From NCBI GenBank assembly GCA_020345785.1, contig CP070771.1, forward strand, positions 5,304,669-5,317,584: 12,916 nucleotides of DNA. The letters are read 5' to 3'. The notes beneath the pieces are model-generated. The model made no database searches. It was given only the letters and a program-made list of their open reading frames with translations, and was not told the origin of the DNA. The DNA comes from Desulfobacterales bacterium. Lineage in GTDB: Bacteria > Desulfobacterota > Desulfobacteria > Desulfobacterales > JAFDCJ01. Positions 1 to 6,474 of this stretch are shown here, piece by piece (within the stretch, counting starts at the first letter, position 1; every line of letters begins with the position of its first letter). A program made the position numbers and the translations under genes.

Positions 1-17
1 AAGACGGAAGATTGGCT

Positions 18-254
18 TCAAAGGTTACACTTCAACTGATCCACCACCTGGCGGATATCGCCTAAGCATCATTTTCCCTTAGGGTTCTTAGTCGCACATT
101 GGCAATTTCCAAACTTCTTCTCCATTTGGATTCTTTCCATTATTGTTGACTTGCCATTTTCCAAATAGTCCTGGTTAATATCATCGACCGAGTACTCGAA
201 ACAGTAGCAAATTAAATCCCTCACAATGCCTTTCCCTTCAATTTGGATTTTCAC
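18..254 (-). CDS. BFD-like [2Fe-2S] cluster-binding selenoprotein (UGA = Sec at codon 62)
   Basis: A conventional reading stops at the TGA at 71..69 after 61 residues. Reading through it gives U-CLGDIRQVVDQLKCNL and a TGA stop at 20..18, for 78 residues. The protein has a BFD/CopZ-N-like pattern: C16-x-C18 near the N-terminus, then a helical stretch, then C51-x-C53 and NPKGK-U62-C63-LGD. The NPxGx(C/U)CLGD ending matches my memory of the 'Csac_0668 family 2Fe-2S cluster-binding (seleno)protein', in which this position is Cys or Sec. A stem-loop fitting a bacterial SECIS follows the UGA. The likely role is cytoplasmic Fe-S or redox binding; partner unknown. The start is uncertain. The only in-frame candidate before the upstream stop at 284..282 is GTG 254, which lacks a clear Shine-Dalgarno, and a different frame just upstream encodes MRSDICCGGENPN, so a frameshift in the N-terminal part is possible. 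It is the third minus-strand gene after DUF364, 213 bp downstream of it. Confidence 0.8.
39..56 (-). promoter_or_regulatory. Putative bacterial SECIS stem-loop for the BFD-like selenoprotein
   Basis: In mRNA sense the sequence is ATCCGCC-AGGT-GGTGGAT, a 7-bp stem (one G-U pair) capped by an AGGU loop. The loop begins 20 nt after the UGA (71..69), inside the 16-37 nt window of the bacterial SECIS model, with G at loop position 2. The GGU in the loop resembles the SelB-contacting loop of E. coli fdhF. It lies within the coding sequence, as bacterial SECIS elements do. Confidence 0.72.
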
Positions 255-377
255 CGCCGCAGCAAATATCTGAACGCATTTTTATAAGCCCGCCTGTTAC
301 TTTCGGACTCAGTCTGCGGAATTTATCATACAGTTGTTCTGACATAGCAAAATTTTTTCATTTTAAGACTCCAGGAT

Positions 378-408
378 ATAATAAGACCCTTACCCTGGTG
401 CAGGTCAA
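378..408 (-). promoter_or_regulatory. Weak candidate promoter for the BFD-like gene
   Basis: On the minus strand TTGACC (408..403) and TATTAT (383..378) are separated by 19 bp, longer than the ideal 17. It lies in the 213-bp gap between the DUF364 stop and the selenoprotein start and suggests that the small gene can be transcribed separately. Apart from this and the short CC-rich alternate frame at 345..238, I see nothing else in 255-467. Confidence 0.3.
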
Positions 409-467
409 GGGCAAAGATTGCTTTTTTAAATGATTTTTTCGGGCAGGATGGACTTTGGCCGGCTGGC

Positions 468-1220
468 TTAACCAGGCAAAGTAAGAAAAACTTTACGGCT
501 GTATCTGTGAAGCACCGGGGTTCCCATGCCGTGGCGGATGGCTTTTAGGGTTTTTTCTTGCTCGATCGGCACGGTGCCGGCCAGCATATGGACCGGCAGA
601 TGACTGAACGCATCCGCCACCAAGGGCGTGCTGGGGCCGAGCATCACCGTATTTACCTTTTCACCGACATTGGCCAGGATTTCTTCAGTGCTGTTGTTCA
701 AGATGGATGTGGATGTCAGCAGCAACACGTTCGCCCAGTTCGCGAGCTTTTTATAAAAATCTTCCTTTTTACCGAGTCCTCTGGAGATATCCAGAATCTC
801 CAGAGAAATCCCCTGTTTTTCAAAGTTTCTGACCAGGGGACCGAAGTAGCCGACCATGGCTACCTGGCGGCCTTTGTCAATTCTAAATTTTTCGAACATG
901 ATGGCATTGTCGGCATCTTCGGGCAACTCAATGGCCGCTCGATAATTGAGGGCATTGATCAGCGCAAGGGCCATACTTCTTTCAATGGGGGTGTTGTCCA
1001 TAATTTTTTCAAGGAGCTGTTCCGCCGGCCTACCCTCATAGTCGATGTGTTGATTTAAAACCATGCAGGATTTTTTGTCGTTGAAGTAGGTGTAGGACAA
1101 ACCGATCCCGCCGTCGGAGGTGGTGACGGCGGTGTAGCCGAGGCCGAGACTTAAGATGGTGACATTGACCTTTTGGGCTTGACTCAAAAATATATCGTAA
1201 AGCCTTTTGTTTAATTCCAT
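468..1220 (-). CDS. DUF4213/DUF364 domain protein (putative heavy-metal chelation family)
   Basis: A 250-residue protein of the usual size for this two-domain family. The N-terminal part (about 1-95, with GLGYTAVTTSDGGIGLSYTY) matches the DUF4213 enolase-N-like domain. The C-terminal part (about 110-245) is the Rossmann-like DUF364 region, with VAMVGYFGPLV (glycine-rich strand-loop), a central LLLTSTSILNNST and VMLGPSTPL. The family is annotated as putative heavy-metal chelation and its biochemical role is not established. The protein is cytoplasmic, with no signal or membrane segment. The start ATG (1220..1218) has AAAAGG about 10 nt upstream. It lies 238 bp downstream of the C-GCAxxG gene in the same direction. 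Its pairing with two predicted thiol/selenol redox proteins suggests metal or redox homeostasis, which is inference. Confidence 0.88.
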   Translation of the reverse strand: MELNKRLYDIFLSQAQKVNVTILSLGLGYTAVTTSDGGIGLSYTYFNDKKSCMVLNQHIDYEGRPAEQLLEKIMDNTPIERSMALALINALNYRAAIELPEDADNAIMFEKFRIDKGRQVAMVGYFGPLVRNFEKQGISLEILDISRGLGKKEDFYKKLANWANVLLLTSTSILNNSTEEILANVGEKVNTVMLGPSTPLVADAFSHLPVHMLAGTVPIEQEKTLKAIRHGMGTPVLHRYSRKVFLTLPG

Positions 1221-1458
1221 GATTGAATGTACCTTTTAAAAAAGCCGACCTAATAGTCTTTGGAACATGTCCGGCTTGTTGGCGCAAACCCAAAGAGTCC
1301 GTTGTCGGTTTTCCGTTGTTTGTTGTTAAGTGAAATAAAGATTCATATCCACTATGAATTTACCATAGACCATGGACAACTGACCAAGGACAATGGTCGA
1401 TTGTTCTCAAGATGGGTTTAAGAAATCTGTCAATCCGTCGAAAATATGTGGCCAGTGG
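1221..1458. other. Intergenic stretch with inverted repeat and imperfect short repeats
   Basis: No gene is supported. It contains a 7-bp inverted repeat ATTCATA-N5-TATGAAT (1341-1359), about 120 bp upstream of the DUF364 start and so a possible operator or hairpin. Next to it is a run of imperfect repeats of an ACCATGGACAA-like unit (about 1362-1396: accatagaccatgg, acaactgacc, aaggacaatgg). Such low-complexity intergenic repeats occur in Desulfobacterota genomes from memory. No intrinsic terminator with a U-tract is evident. Confidence 0.4.
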
Positions 1459-1929
1459 TTAGGCCCCCAACTGCGCCAGACACTGTTTGAGGACGTAATC
1501 AAATTGAAGGTAACAGGTGTTCTCGTAGATCTTTTCCTTGAAATAACGTCTGACGTCTGTTTTTTGGCTGAAGTCGCACCCGGTCAACATGCGGCAGTCG
1601 GTGGTGCCGAACCGTTCGATAAACCCTTGAAACAGACCCTTGACCGATGCAATCGCTCTGGCTCTTCCTCTGTCCTCCAAGGCCGGTGCTTCGGTGGCCT
1701 TTTCTCCGGATAGATAGCCGAGAAAAACTGCGCCGCCAAATAGAAATCCGCAGATGGTTTTGCCCGAATCAATGGCCCCCATGTAACCTGCGGCGGCCCA
1801 TTGATAGGGGATCGCATCCCAGACCATAATTTCCCGCAGCACCTGCAAGGTCGTTTCTGCTCAGGTGTATCCCTGCGCCATCATCTCAATACCTTTGTCC
1901 CGCAGTGCTTTTAATCTTTGATCAATCAT
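1459..1929 (-). CDS. C-GCAxxG-C-C family redox selenoprotein (UGA = Sec at codon 23)
   Basis: The frame opens at ATG 1929..1927, preceded by a strong AAGGAG six nt upstream, and reads MIDQRLKALRDKGIEMMAQGYT before a TGA at 1863..1861. It then continues AETTLQVLREIM to a TAA at 1461..1459, for 156 codons with Sec. In this family (PF09719/TIGR01909) the first conserved Cys occupies a GYNCAEAVL-like motif. Here GYT-U-AETTL puts UGA exactly at that Cys. The rest of the family pattern is intact: the GCAxxG-like ICGFLFGGAVFLG (GC is replaced by IC), then paired downstream Cys in TDCRMLTGCDF and TCYLQFDYVLKQC. A SECIS-like hairpin follows the UGA. A cytoplasmic redox role is likely; substrate unknown. 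An automatic caller would start at an internal TTG (1848) and lose the first 27 residues, including the Shine-Dalgarno-supported start and the Sec. The divergent neighbour is the PPIase gene. Confidence 0.85.
1833..1849 (-). promoter_or_regulatory. Putative bacterial SECIS stem-loop for the C-GCAxxG selenoprotein
   Basis: In mRNA sense it reads CTTGCA-GGTGC-TGCGGG, a 6-bp stem (two G-U pairs) with loop GGUGC starting 18 nt after the UGA. The octamer UUGCAGGU is the same as that in the E. coli fdhF SECIS, as I remember it, and sits at nearly the same distance from the UGA. This favours recoding over a nonsense mutation. Confidence 0.72.
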
Positions 1930-2019
1930 CGGCTTCTCCTTCGCGGTTAAGTTTCGGCACTGTTCCGACGGGTTGAAATTATCATAGTTGCAGTTTTCCC
2001 ACAATAAATTAGTATTTGT

Positions 2020-2048
2020 TTGAAATACTCGAGTATCTAAGCTATCTT
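2020..2048 (+). promoter_or_regulatory. Sigma-70-type promoter with embedded 12-bp palindrome upstream of the PPIase
   Basis: TTGAAA (2020-2025) and TATCTT (2043-2048) have exactly 17 bp between them. The spacer begins inside a perfect 12-bp palindrome ATACTCGAGTAT (2025-2036), which overlaps the last base of the -35 box and would be well placed for a repressor. It lies in the divergent region between the C-GCAxxG gene and the PPIase gene, about 150 bp upstream of the PPIase start. No comparably good minus-strand promoter was found, only an AT-rich TATGATAAT near 1978-1986. Confidence 0.5.
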
Positions 2049-2200
2049 ACGTTTATTCACCAAAGGCTATACAACAACCAAAAGGCAATACCCTGCAAGA
2101 TTCAAGGAAGCGGCCTAAATTGAAAGGAATTTTCCAGAAGCTGCCGCAAGACGCAAAAATTCAAAGTGATATAACGAATGCGACATCACCGGAGGTAGAA

Positions 2201-3199
2201 ATGGCAAAGTTATTTAATAACAGTACTGGAAAAGCAGGGAAAATTCAACGTATGATCTTCCTGCTTTTGTCTCTGGTCCTTTCGTTGATTTGGAGTATAT
2301 CTGCCGGAGCGTTTTCAAAACCGGTTGCGAAGGTCAATGACACGGTTCTGACAGAGGACGATCTTCAACAGGCCCTGAATGAGATCATGCCGGCCGGTGT
2401 ATTTCACGGTGGGTTTTCCTCCAAAAAACGGGAGAAATACATACCCCAGGCCTTCGAAAAAATGATCGAAAAAGAGCTCTTTTATCAGGAGGCCGTCGAA
2501 ATAGGGCTGAAGATCGATGAAGAAATCATTAAAGCGGAAAGAGAAAAAACCATAGAACGGCTTGGCGGTGAAAAAAAGTTCCAGACCGCTCTGGGAAAAG
2601 CGGGCCTTACCGATGAGCAGTACCAGCAAAGGCTGAGGAAAAAAGAGCTCGTGGAACGTTTTATCACCGTTGAAATCAGCGACAAAGCCCTGCCGACCGA
2701 TGAACAAATCAAAGATTATTACCGGCGCAACAAGCAAAAATTCATGCGGCCCGAGGCCCGGAAGCTGAGGCACATACTCATCACCGTTCAACCTGAAGCA
2801 TCCGCAGAAGAACGGAAATTGAAAAAAGCCCAGGCTCAGGAGGTGATAGACAGGATAAGCGCCGGTGAGGACATGTCGGATGTTGCCTGGAAATATTCAA
2901 CGGGCCCTTACCGGGTCAAGGGCGGAGATATGGGTCTTGTCCACAGAGGTCGGCTTTATCCCGTGCTTGAAGAAGAAATATTTAAACTCGAGCCCGGCAA
3001 GCTCAGCGGGATCATCGAAACGATTTACGGCTATCACATCGTACGGGTGGAGGAAGTGAAGGCGGCCGAACAACTGGAACTTAAGGATGTGTACGACAAA
3101 ATTAAAATGGATTTGACCAAAAGAAATGAGAAACAGATCCGGGAAGACCGGGTCGCAAGCCTCAAGGCACAGGCCCGAATAGAGAAGTTATCGAATTAA
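2201..3199 (+). CDS. Secreted parvulin-type (PpiC/SurA-like) peptidyl-prolyl cis-trans isomerase
   Basis: A 332-residue chaperone/isomerase. I place the start at ATG 2201 because GGAGG lies five nt upstream; the frame is open back to a TTG at 2120, which has no such site. Residues about 18-36 form a Sec signal (MIFLLLSLVLSLIWSISAGA). Next comes a SurA/PrsA-type helical N-domain (about 40-180, starting KPVAKVNDTVLTEDDL). A PpiC domain follows at about 184-287, with RKLRHILI, the WKYSTGPYRVKGGDMG stretch and a closing YGYHIVRVEEV. The C-terminal tail is charged and helical. The protein should act in the periplasm, possibly on outer-membrane or exported cytochrome clients. It precedes the cytochrome and porin genes, and PPIases of this kind are often found beside multiheme cytochrome clusters, but a specific client is inferred only. 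The protein lacks a Cys for lipidation. Confidence 0.92.
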   Translation: MAKLFNNSTGKAGKIQRMIFLLLSLVLSLIWSISAGAFSKPVAKVNDTVLTEDDLQQALNEIMPAGVFHGGFSSKKREKYIPQAFEKMIEKELFYQEAVEIGLKIDEEIIKAEREKTIERLGGEKKFQTALGKAGLTDEQYQQRLRKKELVERFITVEISDKALPTDEQIKDYYRRNKQKFMRPEARKLRHILITVQPEASAEERKLKKAQAQEVIDRISAGEDMSDVAWKYSTGPYRVKGGDMGLVHRGRLYPVLEEEIFKLEPGKLSGIIETIYGYHIVRVEEVKAAEQLELKDVYDKIKMDLTKRNEKQIREDRVASLKAQARIEKLSN

Positions 3200-3296
3200 T
3201 TAATCCGCCCCAAAAAATAGAAAATTCAGCATTATAATTGGTTCTTTATAACGATAACGAAGGAAGTTGTTAAATCCGGAGCCCGGCGGATTAATT
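3198..3296. repeat. MITE-like element 1 (99 bp, 12-bp perfect terminal inverted repeats)
   Basis: AATTAATCCGCC at 3198-3209 is matched by its exact reverse complement GGCGGATTAATT at 3285-3296. The left end overlaps the PPIase stop codon. The interior is AT-rich, with no ORF. The first ~20 internal bases resemble those of the second copy at 3460 at most aligned positions. As RNA, the ends could form a 12-bp closing stem. Confidence 0.55.
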
Positions 3297-3459
3297 CCTC
3301 AATGCTGCGCATTGTTTCTTTTTAGATTTCATATCAGCCCATGAGAGTAAAGAGACATGGCTGGTGTTAACGCGTTGAAATTTTTGATTATTATTCGGTC
3401 ATTAAACGTACAAACAGGTATTCAGGTGCCTTTGTAATCTATCATTAGTTGAATACGAT

Positions 3460-3560
3460 AATTAATCCGCCCGCACAACATTGAACATTCGTGTCAGGTT
3501 CAATTGGACGACTATATTTTAGCCAAAGCTGGTGCCGCTATTTTTCAGGGCGGAGTAATT
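3460..3560. repeat. MITE-like element 2 (101 bp, 12-bp terminal inverted repeats, one mismatch)
   Basis: The left end AATTAATCCGCC (3460-3471) is identical to the left end of element 1. The right end GGCGGAGTAATT (3549-3560) differs from the perfect inverse by one base. Lengths agree within 2 bp (99 against 101). Internal similarity is clear only for about the first 20 bases, so the pair is diverged or the core is under little constraint. No target-site duplication is obvious. Confidence 0.5.
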
Positions 3561-3676
3561 ATCAGATGAACATTGTCACCTCTCGGCATATGCCGAATTC
3601 TGAATCTAGCGCCATTTTTATCGCGACGACCTTCTACAAGCATAAAAGCCGATTATGGCGGACGCATCCGCAACCT

Positions 3677-3710
3677 GGTGAAATCCCCTATCCGAATTGG
3701 TGATTTCACC
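3677..3710. promoter_or_regulatory. Inverted repeat, candidate enhancer-binding site for sigma-54 activation
   Basis: GGTGAAATC (3677-3685) and GATTTCACC (3702-3710) form a perfect 9-bp inverted repeat with a 16-bp spacer. Its centre is about 125 bp upstream of the -24 box at 3819, the usual distance for a bacterial enhancer-binding protein. It could instead be an RNA hairpin. Confidence 0.4.
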
Positions 3711-3818
3711 GATTATTTTCAGTTTTGATAATCAAATAAAGCGGCCCAATCATAAATTAAGAGCATTAACCATCCGTAATAACATACTTTTATAGGGTCG
3801 CTCCTGCCTCGGCTGCTC

Positions 3819-3834
3819 TGGCACACACATTGCA
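3819..3834 (+). promoter_or_regulatory. Sigma-54 (RpoN) -24/-12 promoter of the cytochrome operon
   Basis: TGGCAC-ACACA-TTGCA matches the -24/-12 consensus TGGCAC-N5-TTGCA/T exactly, with GG and GC 10 bp apart. Transcription would begin near 3845, giving a 5' UTR of about 135 nt to the ATG at 3982. Transcription would then need an AAA+ activator, so the extracellular cytochromes are probably switched by a specific signal. Confidence 0.75.
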
Positions 3835-3888
3835 AAATATCCCTGGAGATGAATAGCTGCAATCCAATTTCGTCTCTTTAATTTAGGT

Positions 3889-3909
3889 CCGGATCTTTTT
3901 TCAATCCGG
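3889..3909 (+). promoter_or_regulatory. Hairpin in the 5' UTR of the 9-heme cytochrome
   Basis: CCGGAT (3889-3894) pairs with ATCCGG (3904-3909) over a T-rich 9-nt loop. It lies downstream of the predicted start site and may affect transcript stability or translation. No known riboswitch is recognised. Confidence 0.3.
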
Positions 3910-3981
3910 CTGGTGAAAGCCTGAACATGAAGTAAAGGGTCAGACAGGATGTCGAAATTCCAAAAGAAAAGGAGGTAGAAC

Positions 3982-6447
3982 ATGTTCCGAAAAGATTCAT
4001 TAAACAGATGGTTGCCGGCCAGCCGGTCAAAAAAGAAAAGGCGGGATCCCGGCATACCGTTTGGCGCCGGACGCGGCCGGCGATGGCTGGGAATTGTGAT
4101 TCTTCTAGCCGTTGCTCTGGCGTGGTTCGTTCCCGCCAGCCAGGCGCAGACCGTAACTGTAGAGATCACAGGGAATGCCGTGCCGGGCGCTGACCTGACG
4201 GCAACAGCCAGCATCGATGGCGGCCTCACGATCGAGTCCGTTCTCTGGGAGCAGACCGGCGGTGCGGCAGCAGCGATCCCTCTGCCGGGCGCGAACCCCA
4301 CCACGGTGACCCTAGGAGCAGAGAGCCTCTTCAAGGCTGAGCTCATCCATGTCGTCTCCGAGCCCCCGATCGGACCGGATCAGCTTCCTCCCAATGTCCC
4401 CCCGCCACCGGGAGAGTTTCCCGCAGGGCTTCAGAACCGGTTCCAGGTGGTGGCTATCAACCCCTTCGCCCTCGAGGAAGCGGGTAAGGTCACCCTCAAG
4501 GCAACGGTGACCACCAGCTCCGGCGATTACGAAGGTGAGGCCGAAATTCACGTCCTGCTGCCGTGGAAGGTCAAGGCCGACATTGGCAACCATGCCCTCG
4601 GGATCCCGGTACTCCTGCACGGTAAGGACCAGGCGACCTATAATTGGACCTTAAGTAGACGTCCCTGGAACTCCTCCGCGACCCTGATGGACGGTACGTC
4701 ACAGAACCCGGAGTTAACCCCCGACATAACGGGCCAGTATACTCTGGCGGTCACGGACTTAGCCGAAGACAGGACGGTCACCGTCGATGTTTATGCCGGC
4801 ACCTGGCAGGGAATCATCACGGGCCAGGACATGGACGGTCGTCCCCTGGCGGGCAACTGCAGGCGCTGTCACCGTGAAGGCGGAAGGGCTCCTGATATTT
4901 TCACCCCTTGGGCTCAAACCGGACACGCGGAGATCTTCACCGTCAATCTGAACACGAGCACCCACTACGGGGAGAGTTGCTTTGCCTGCCACACGGTCGG
5001 TTTTGACCTGGATGTCGACAACTACGGCGTCGACGATGTCGGCGATTACATGGGCTTTCTTAACTCAGGCCTTCTCAACAACCCCTCAGACCCCCCCGAC
5101 AACCTCCCCTGGACCACGATGCTGGCTGACTTTCCAATCGTCGCGAGGCATGCCAACGCCCAGTGCGAGAACTGTCACGGCCCGCAAAGCACTCTGGCTC
5201 ACAACGCCAGAGCGCTCAGGTCCAGAACTGCCGTGATGGGGACCGATCCGAGGGCCAATATCTCCGCGGGCGTTTGCGCGGTTTGCCACGGCGAGCCGCT
5301 GCGCCACGCGCGATTCCAGCAGTGGCAGTTGAGCAAGCATGCCGACTACGAGCTGGCCATCGAAGAGGGTGAGAGCGGCACCTGCTCACGTTGCCACACG
5401 GGCAACGGGTTCCTGAGCTGGATTCCGGCTCTGGTGGATGACGATCCGACAAACGATAACGAAAATGTAATCGTCACCTGGACGGAGGACGCGATCCACC
5501 CGCAAACCTGCGCTACCTGCCACGATCCGCACAGAATCGGAACCGCAAGCGGTGACAACAACAACGCGACCGTGCGGATCAGCGACGCAACGCCGCTGCT
5601 CGCAGCCGGGTTCAAGGCGCCGGCAACGGCAACGGGAAACAGCGTCGGCCGGGGCGCGCTCTGCATGACCTGTCACAACAGCCGGCGGGGACTGCGCAAC
5701 GACGGAGTTCCCCTCACCGATCCTACCCGGGCGCCCCACGGCCCGACTCAGGCCGACGTGCTGATGGGTCAGAGCGCCTACCTTGTGGCCCTCGGGGAGA
5801 ATGATCCTTATCCACCCGGTCAGCCGGGCAGCCACGCTACGAGAACCAATCCGGAGACGGAGGGCGAGAGAGCGTTGGTGGACACGTGCACAACCTGCCA
5901 CATGGCGAAGACCCCGCCGCCCGCGGATTTGTCCTACAACCAGGGCGGGACCAACCACACCTTCTTCGCCAGCACCAGCATCTGCATCGAGTGCCACCCC
6001 GGATTGAACCCTGAATTCATACAGGGCCCGGTCTCTGATCAGCTCAGCGAGCTCAAAACTTTGATTGAAGCGGCGATTCGGGTGCTCATCGAGCAGCAGA
6101 TTGCTGCCGGAAACAGGGTTGATTTGGGTGGCCAGGCGACCATCACGGATGCCGCCGTTATCGATGAGATTGTGTTCGGTGATAGCAGAGGGCGTCAGGC
6201 TATTACGGTCAATTTTACGGACGCAACCAGCGTCGGGCCGGTCGGGATGAACAGCGTGAGGGTACTCGACGCCGACGGAAATAACCTCGGCCTTCTGTAT
6301 GGCTTTACTGACGAAAGTCTGCCCAAGGCCGGCTGGAATTATTTACTGATCAACAACGACGGCAGTCGCGGGGTTCACAACTATTTATTCGTGGTCAACG
6401 TGCTCAGCACCTCCATCAACGCACTTGAACCCCCCGCGGGACCCTAA
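3982..6447 (+). CDS. Secreted 9-heme c-type cytochrome with Ig-like N-terminal region
   Basis: An 821-residue exported cytochrome. ATG 3982 has AGGAGG six nt upstream. A long basic n-region (1-34) leads into LGIVILLAVALAWFV and a likely cleavage after ASQAQ (about 56). Residues 57-290 hold no heme site and read as beta-rich Ig/PKD-like modules with a proline-rich linker (about 128-146). Nine CxxCH motifs start at C293, C333, C395, C432, C468, C510, C561, C636 and C668. A helical and beta-rich C-terminal domain (about 680-821) ends with GWNYLLINNDGSRGVHN, a tail often seen in large multiheme cytochromes. No lipobox is present, so it is expected on the cell surface or outside. It likely passes electrons beyond the outer membrane. 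Base composition is visibly more GC-rich than its neighbours, a hint of separate origin. It is first in a sigma-54 operon with the tetraheme cytochrome. I cannot match it to a named Geobacter Omc protein. Confidence 0.9.
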   Translation: MFRKDSLNRWLPASRSKKKRRDPGIPFGAGRGRRWLGIVILLAVALAWFVPASQAQTVTVEITGNAVPGADLTATASIDGGLTIESVLWEQTGGAAAAIPLPGANPTTVTLGAESLFKAELIHVVSEPPIGPDQLPPNVPPPPGEFPAGLQNRFQVVAINPFALEEAGKVTLKATVTTSSGDYEGEAEIHVLLPWKVKADIGNHALGIPVLLHGKDQATYNWTLSRRPWNSSATLMDGTSQNPELTPDITGQYTLAVTDLAEDRTVTVDVYAGTWQGIITGQDMDGRPLAGNCRRCHREGGRAPDIFTPWAQTGHAEIFTVNLNTSTHYGESCFACHTVGFDLDVDNYGVDDVGDYMGFLNSGLLNNPSDPPDNLPWTTMLADFPIVARHANAQCENCHGPQSTLAHNARALRSRTAVMGTDPRANISAGVCAVCHGEPLRHARFQQWQLSKHADYELAIEEGESGTCSRCHTGNGFLSWIPALVDDDPTNDNENVIVTWTEDAIHPQTCATCHDPHRIGTASGDNNNATVRISDATPLLAAGFKAPATATGNSVGRGALCMTCHNSRRGLRNDGVPLTDPTRAPHGPTQADVLMGQSAYLVALGENDPYPPGQPGSHATRTNPETEGERALVDTCTTCHMAKTPPPADLSYNQGGTNHTFFASTSICIECHPGLNPEFIQGPVSDQLSELKTLIEAAIRVLIEQQIAAGNRVDLGGQATITDAAVIDEIVFGDSRGRQAITVNFTDATSVGPVGMNSVRVLDADGNNLGLLYGFTDESLPKAGWNYLLINNDGSRGVHNYLFVVNVLSTSINALEPPAGP

Positions 6448-6451
6448 TTCG

Positions 6452-6469
6452 CGCTGGTATGGACCAGCG
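6452..6469 (+). other. Perfect 7-bp hairpin just after the 9-heme stop codon
   Basis: CGCTGGT (6452-6458) and ACCAGCG (6463-6469) with loop ATGG, starting five nt after the TAA. There is no U-tract. It probably protects the 3' end or helps set the ratio of the two cytochromes. Confidence 0.5.
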
Positions 6470-6474
6470 GCATC

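Larger units (their letters stand above)
3200..3981. other. ~780-bp AT-rich non-coding region before the cytochrome operon
   Basis: No convincing gene is present. The 70-residue frame at 3491-3703 has no family signature and no ribosome site. The region carries the two MITE-like elements, an AT-rich stretch between them (3297-3459) with no recognised feature, an inverted repeat (3677-3710), a sigma-54 promoter (3819-3834) and a UTR hairpin (3889-3909). It also marks a sharp change to the visibly GC-richer 9-heme gene. Degenerate mobile DNA plus regulatory sequence is the simplest reading. Confidence 0.5.

Noticed and set aside
558..1058. 166-residue plus-strand ORF
   Set aside because: It is the antisense shadow of the DUF4213/DUF364 gene and has no recognisable domain.
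1459..1848. Reading the C-GCAxxG gene as a 129-residue protein starting at an internal TTG, or as a pseudogene
   Set aside because: An ATG with a strong Shine-Dalgarno exists at 1929 in the same frame, the intervening codon is a single UGA at the conserved Cys, and a SECIS-like hairpin follows.
2120..2200. Upstream TTG start for the PPIase
   Set aside because: It would add 27 residues before the signal peptide and has no Shine-Dalgarno, whereas ATG 2201 has GGAGG at correct spacing.
3198..3560. Integron attC sites
   Set aside because: The length is suitable, but the ends lack the RYYYAAC and GTTRRRY core sites, and no gene cassette lies between the copies.
3491..3703. 70-residue plus-strand ORF in the region before the cytochrome operon
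   Set aside because: No ribosome site and no family signature. It overlaps the second MITE-like element and an inverted repeat.
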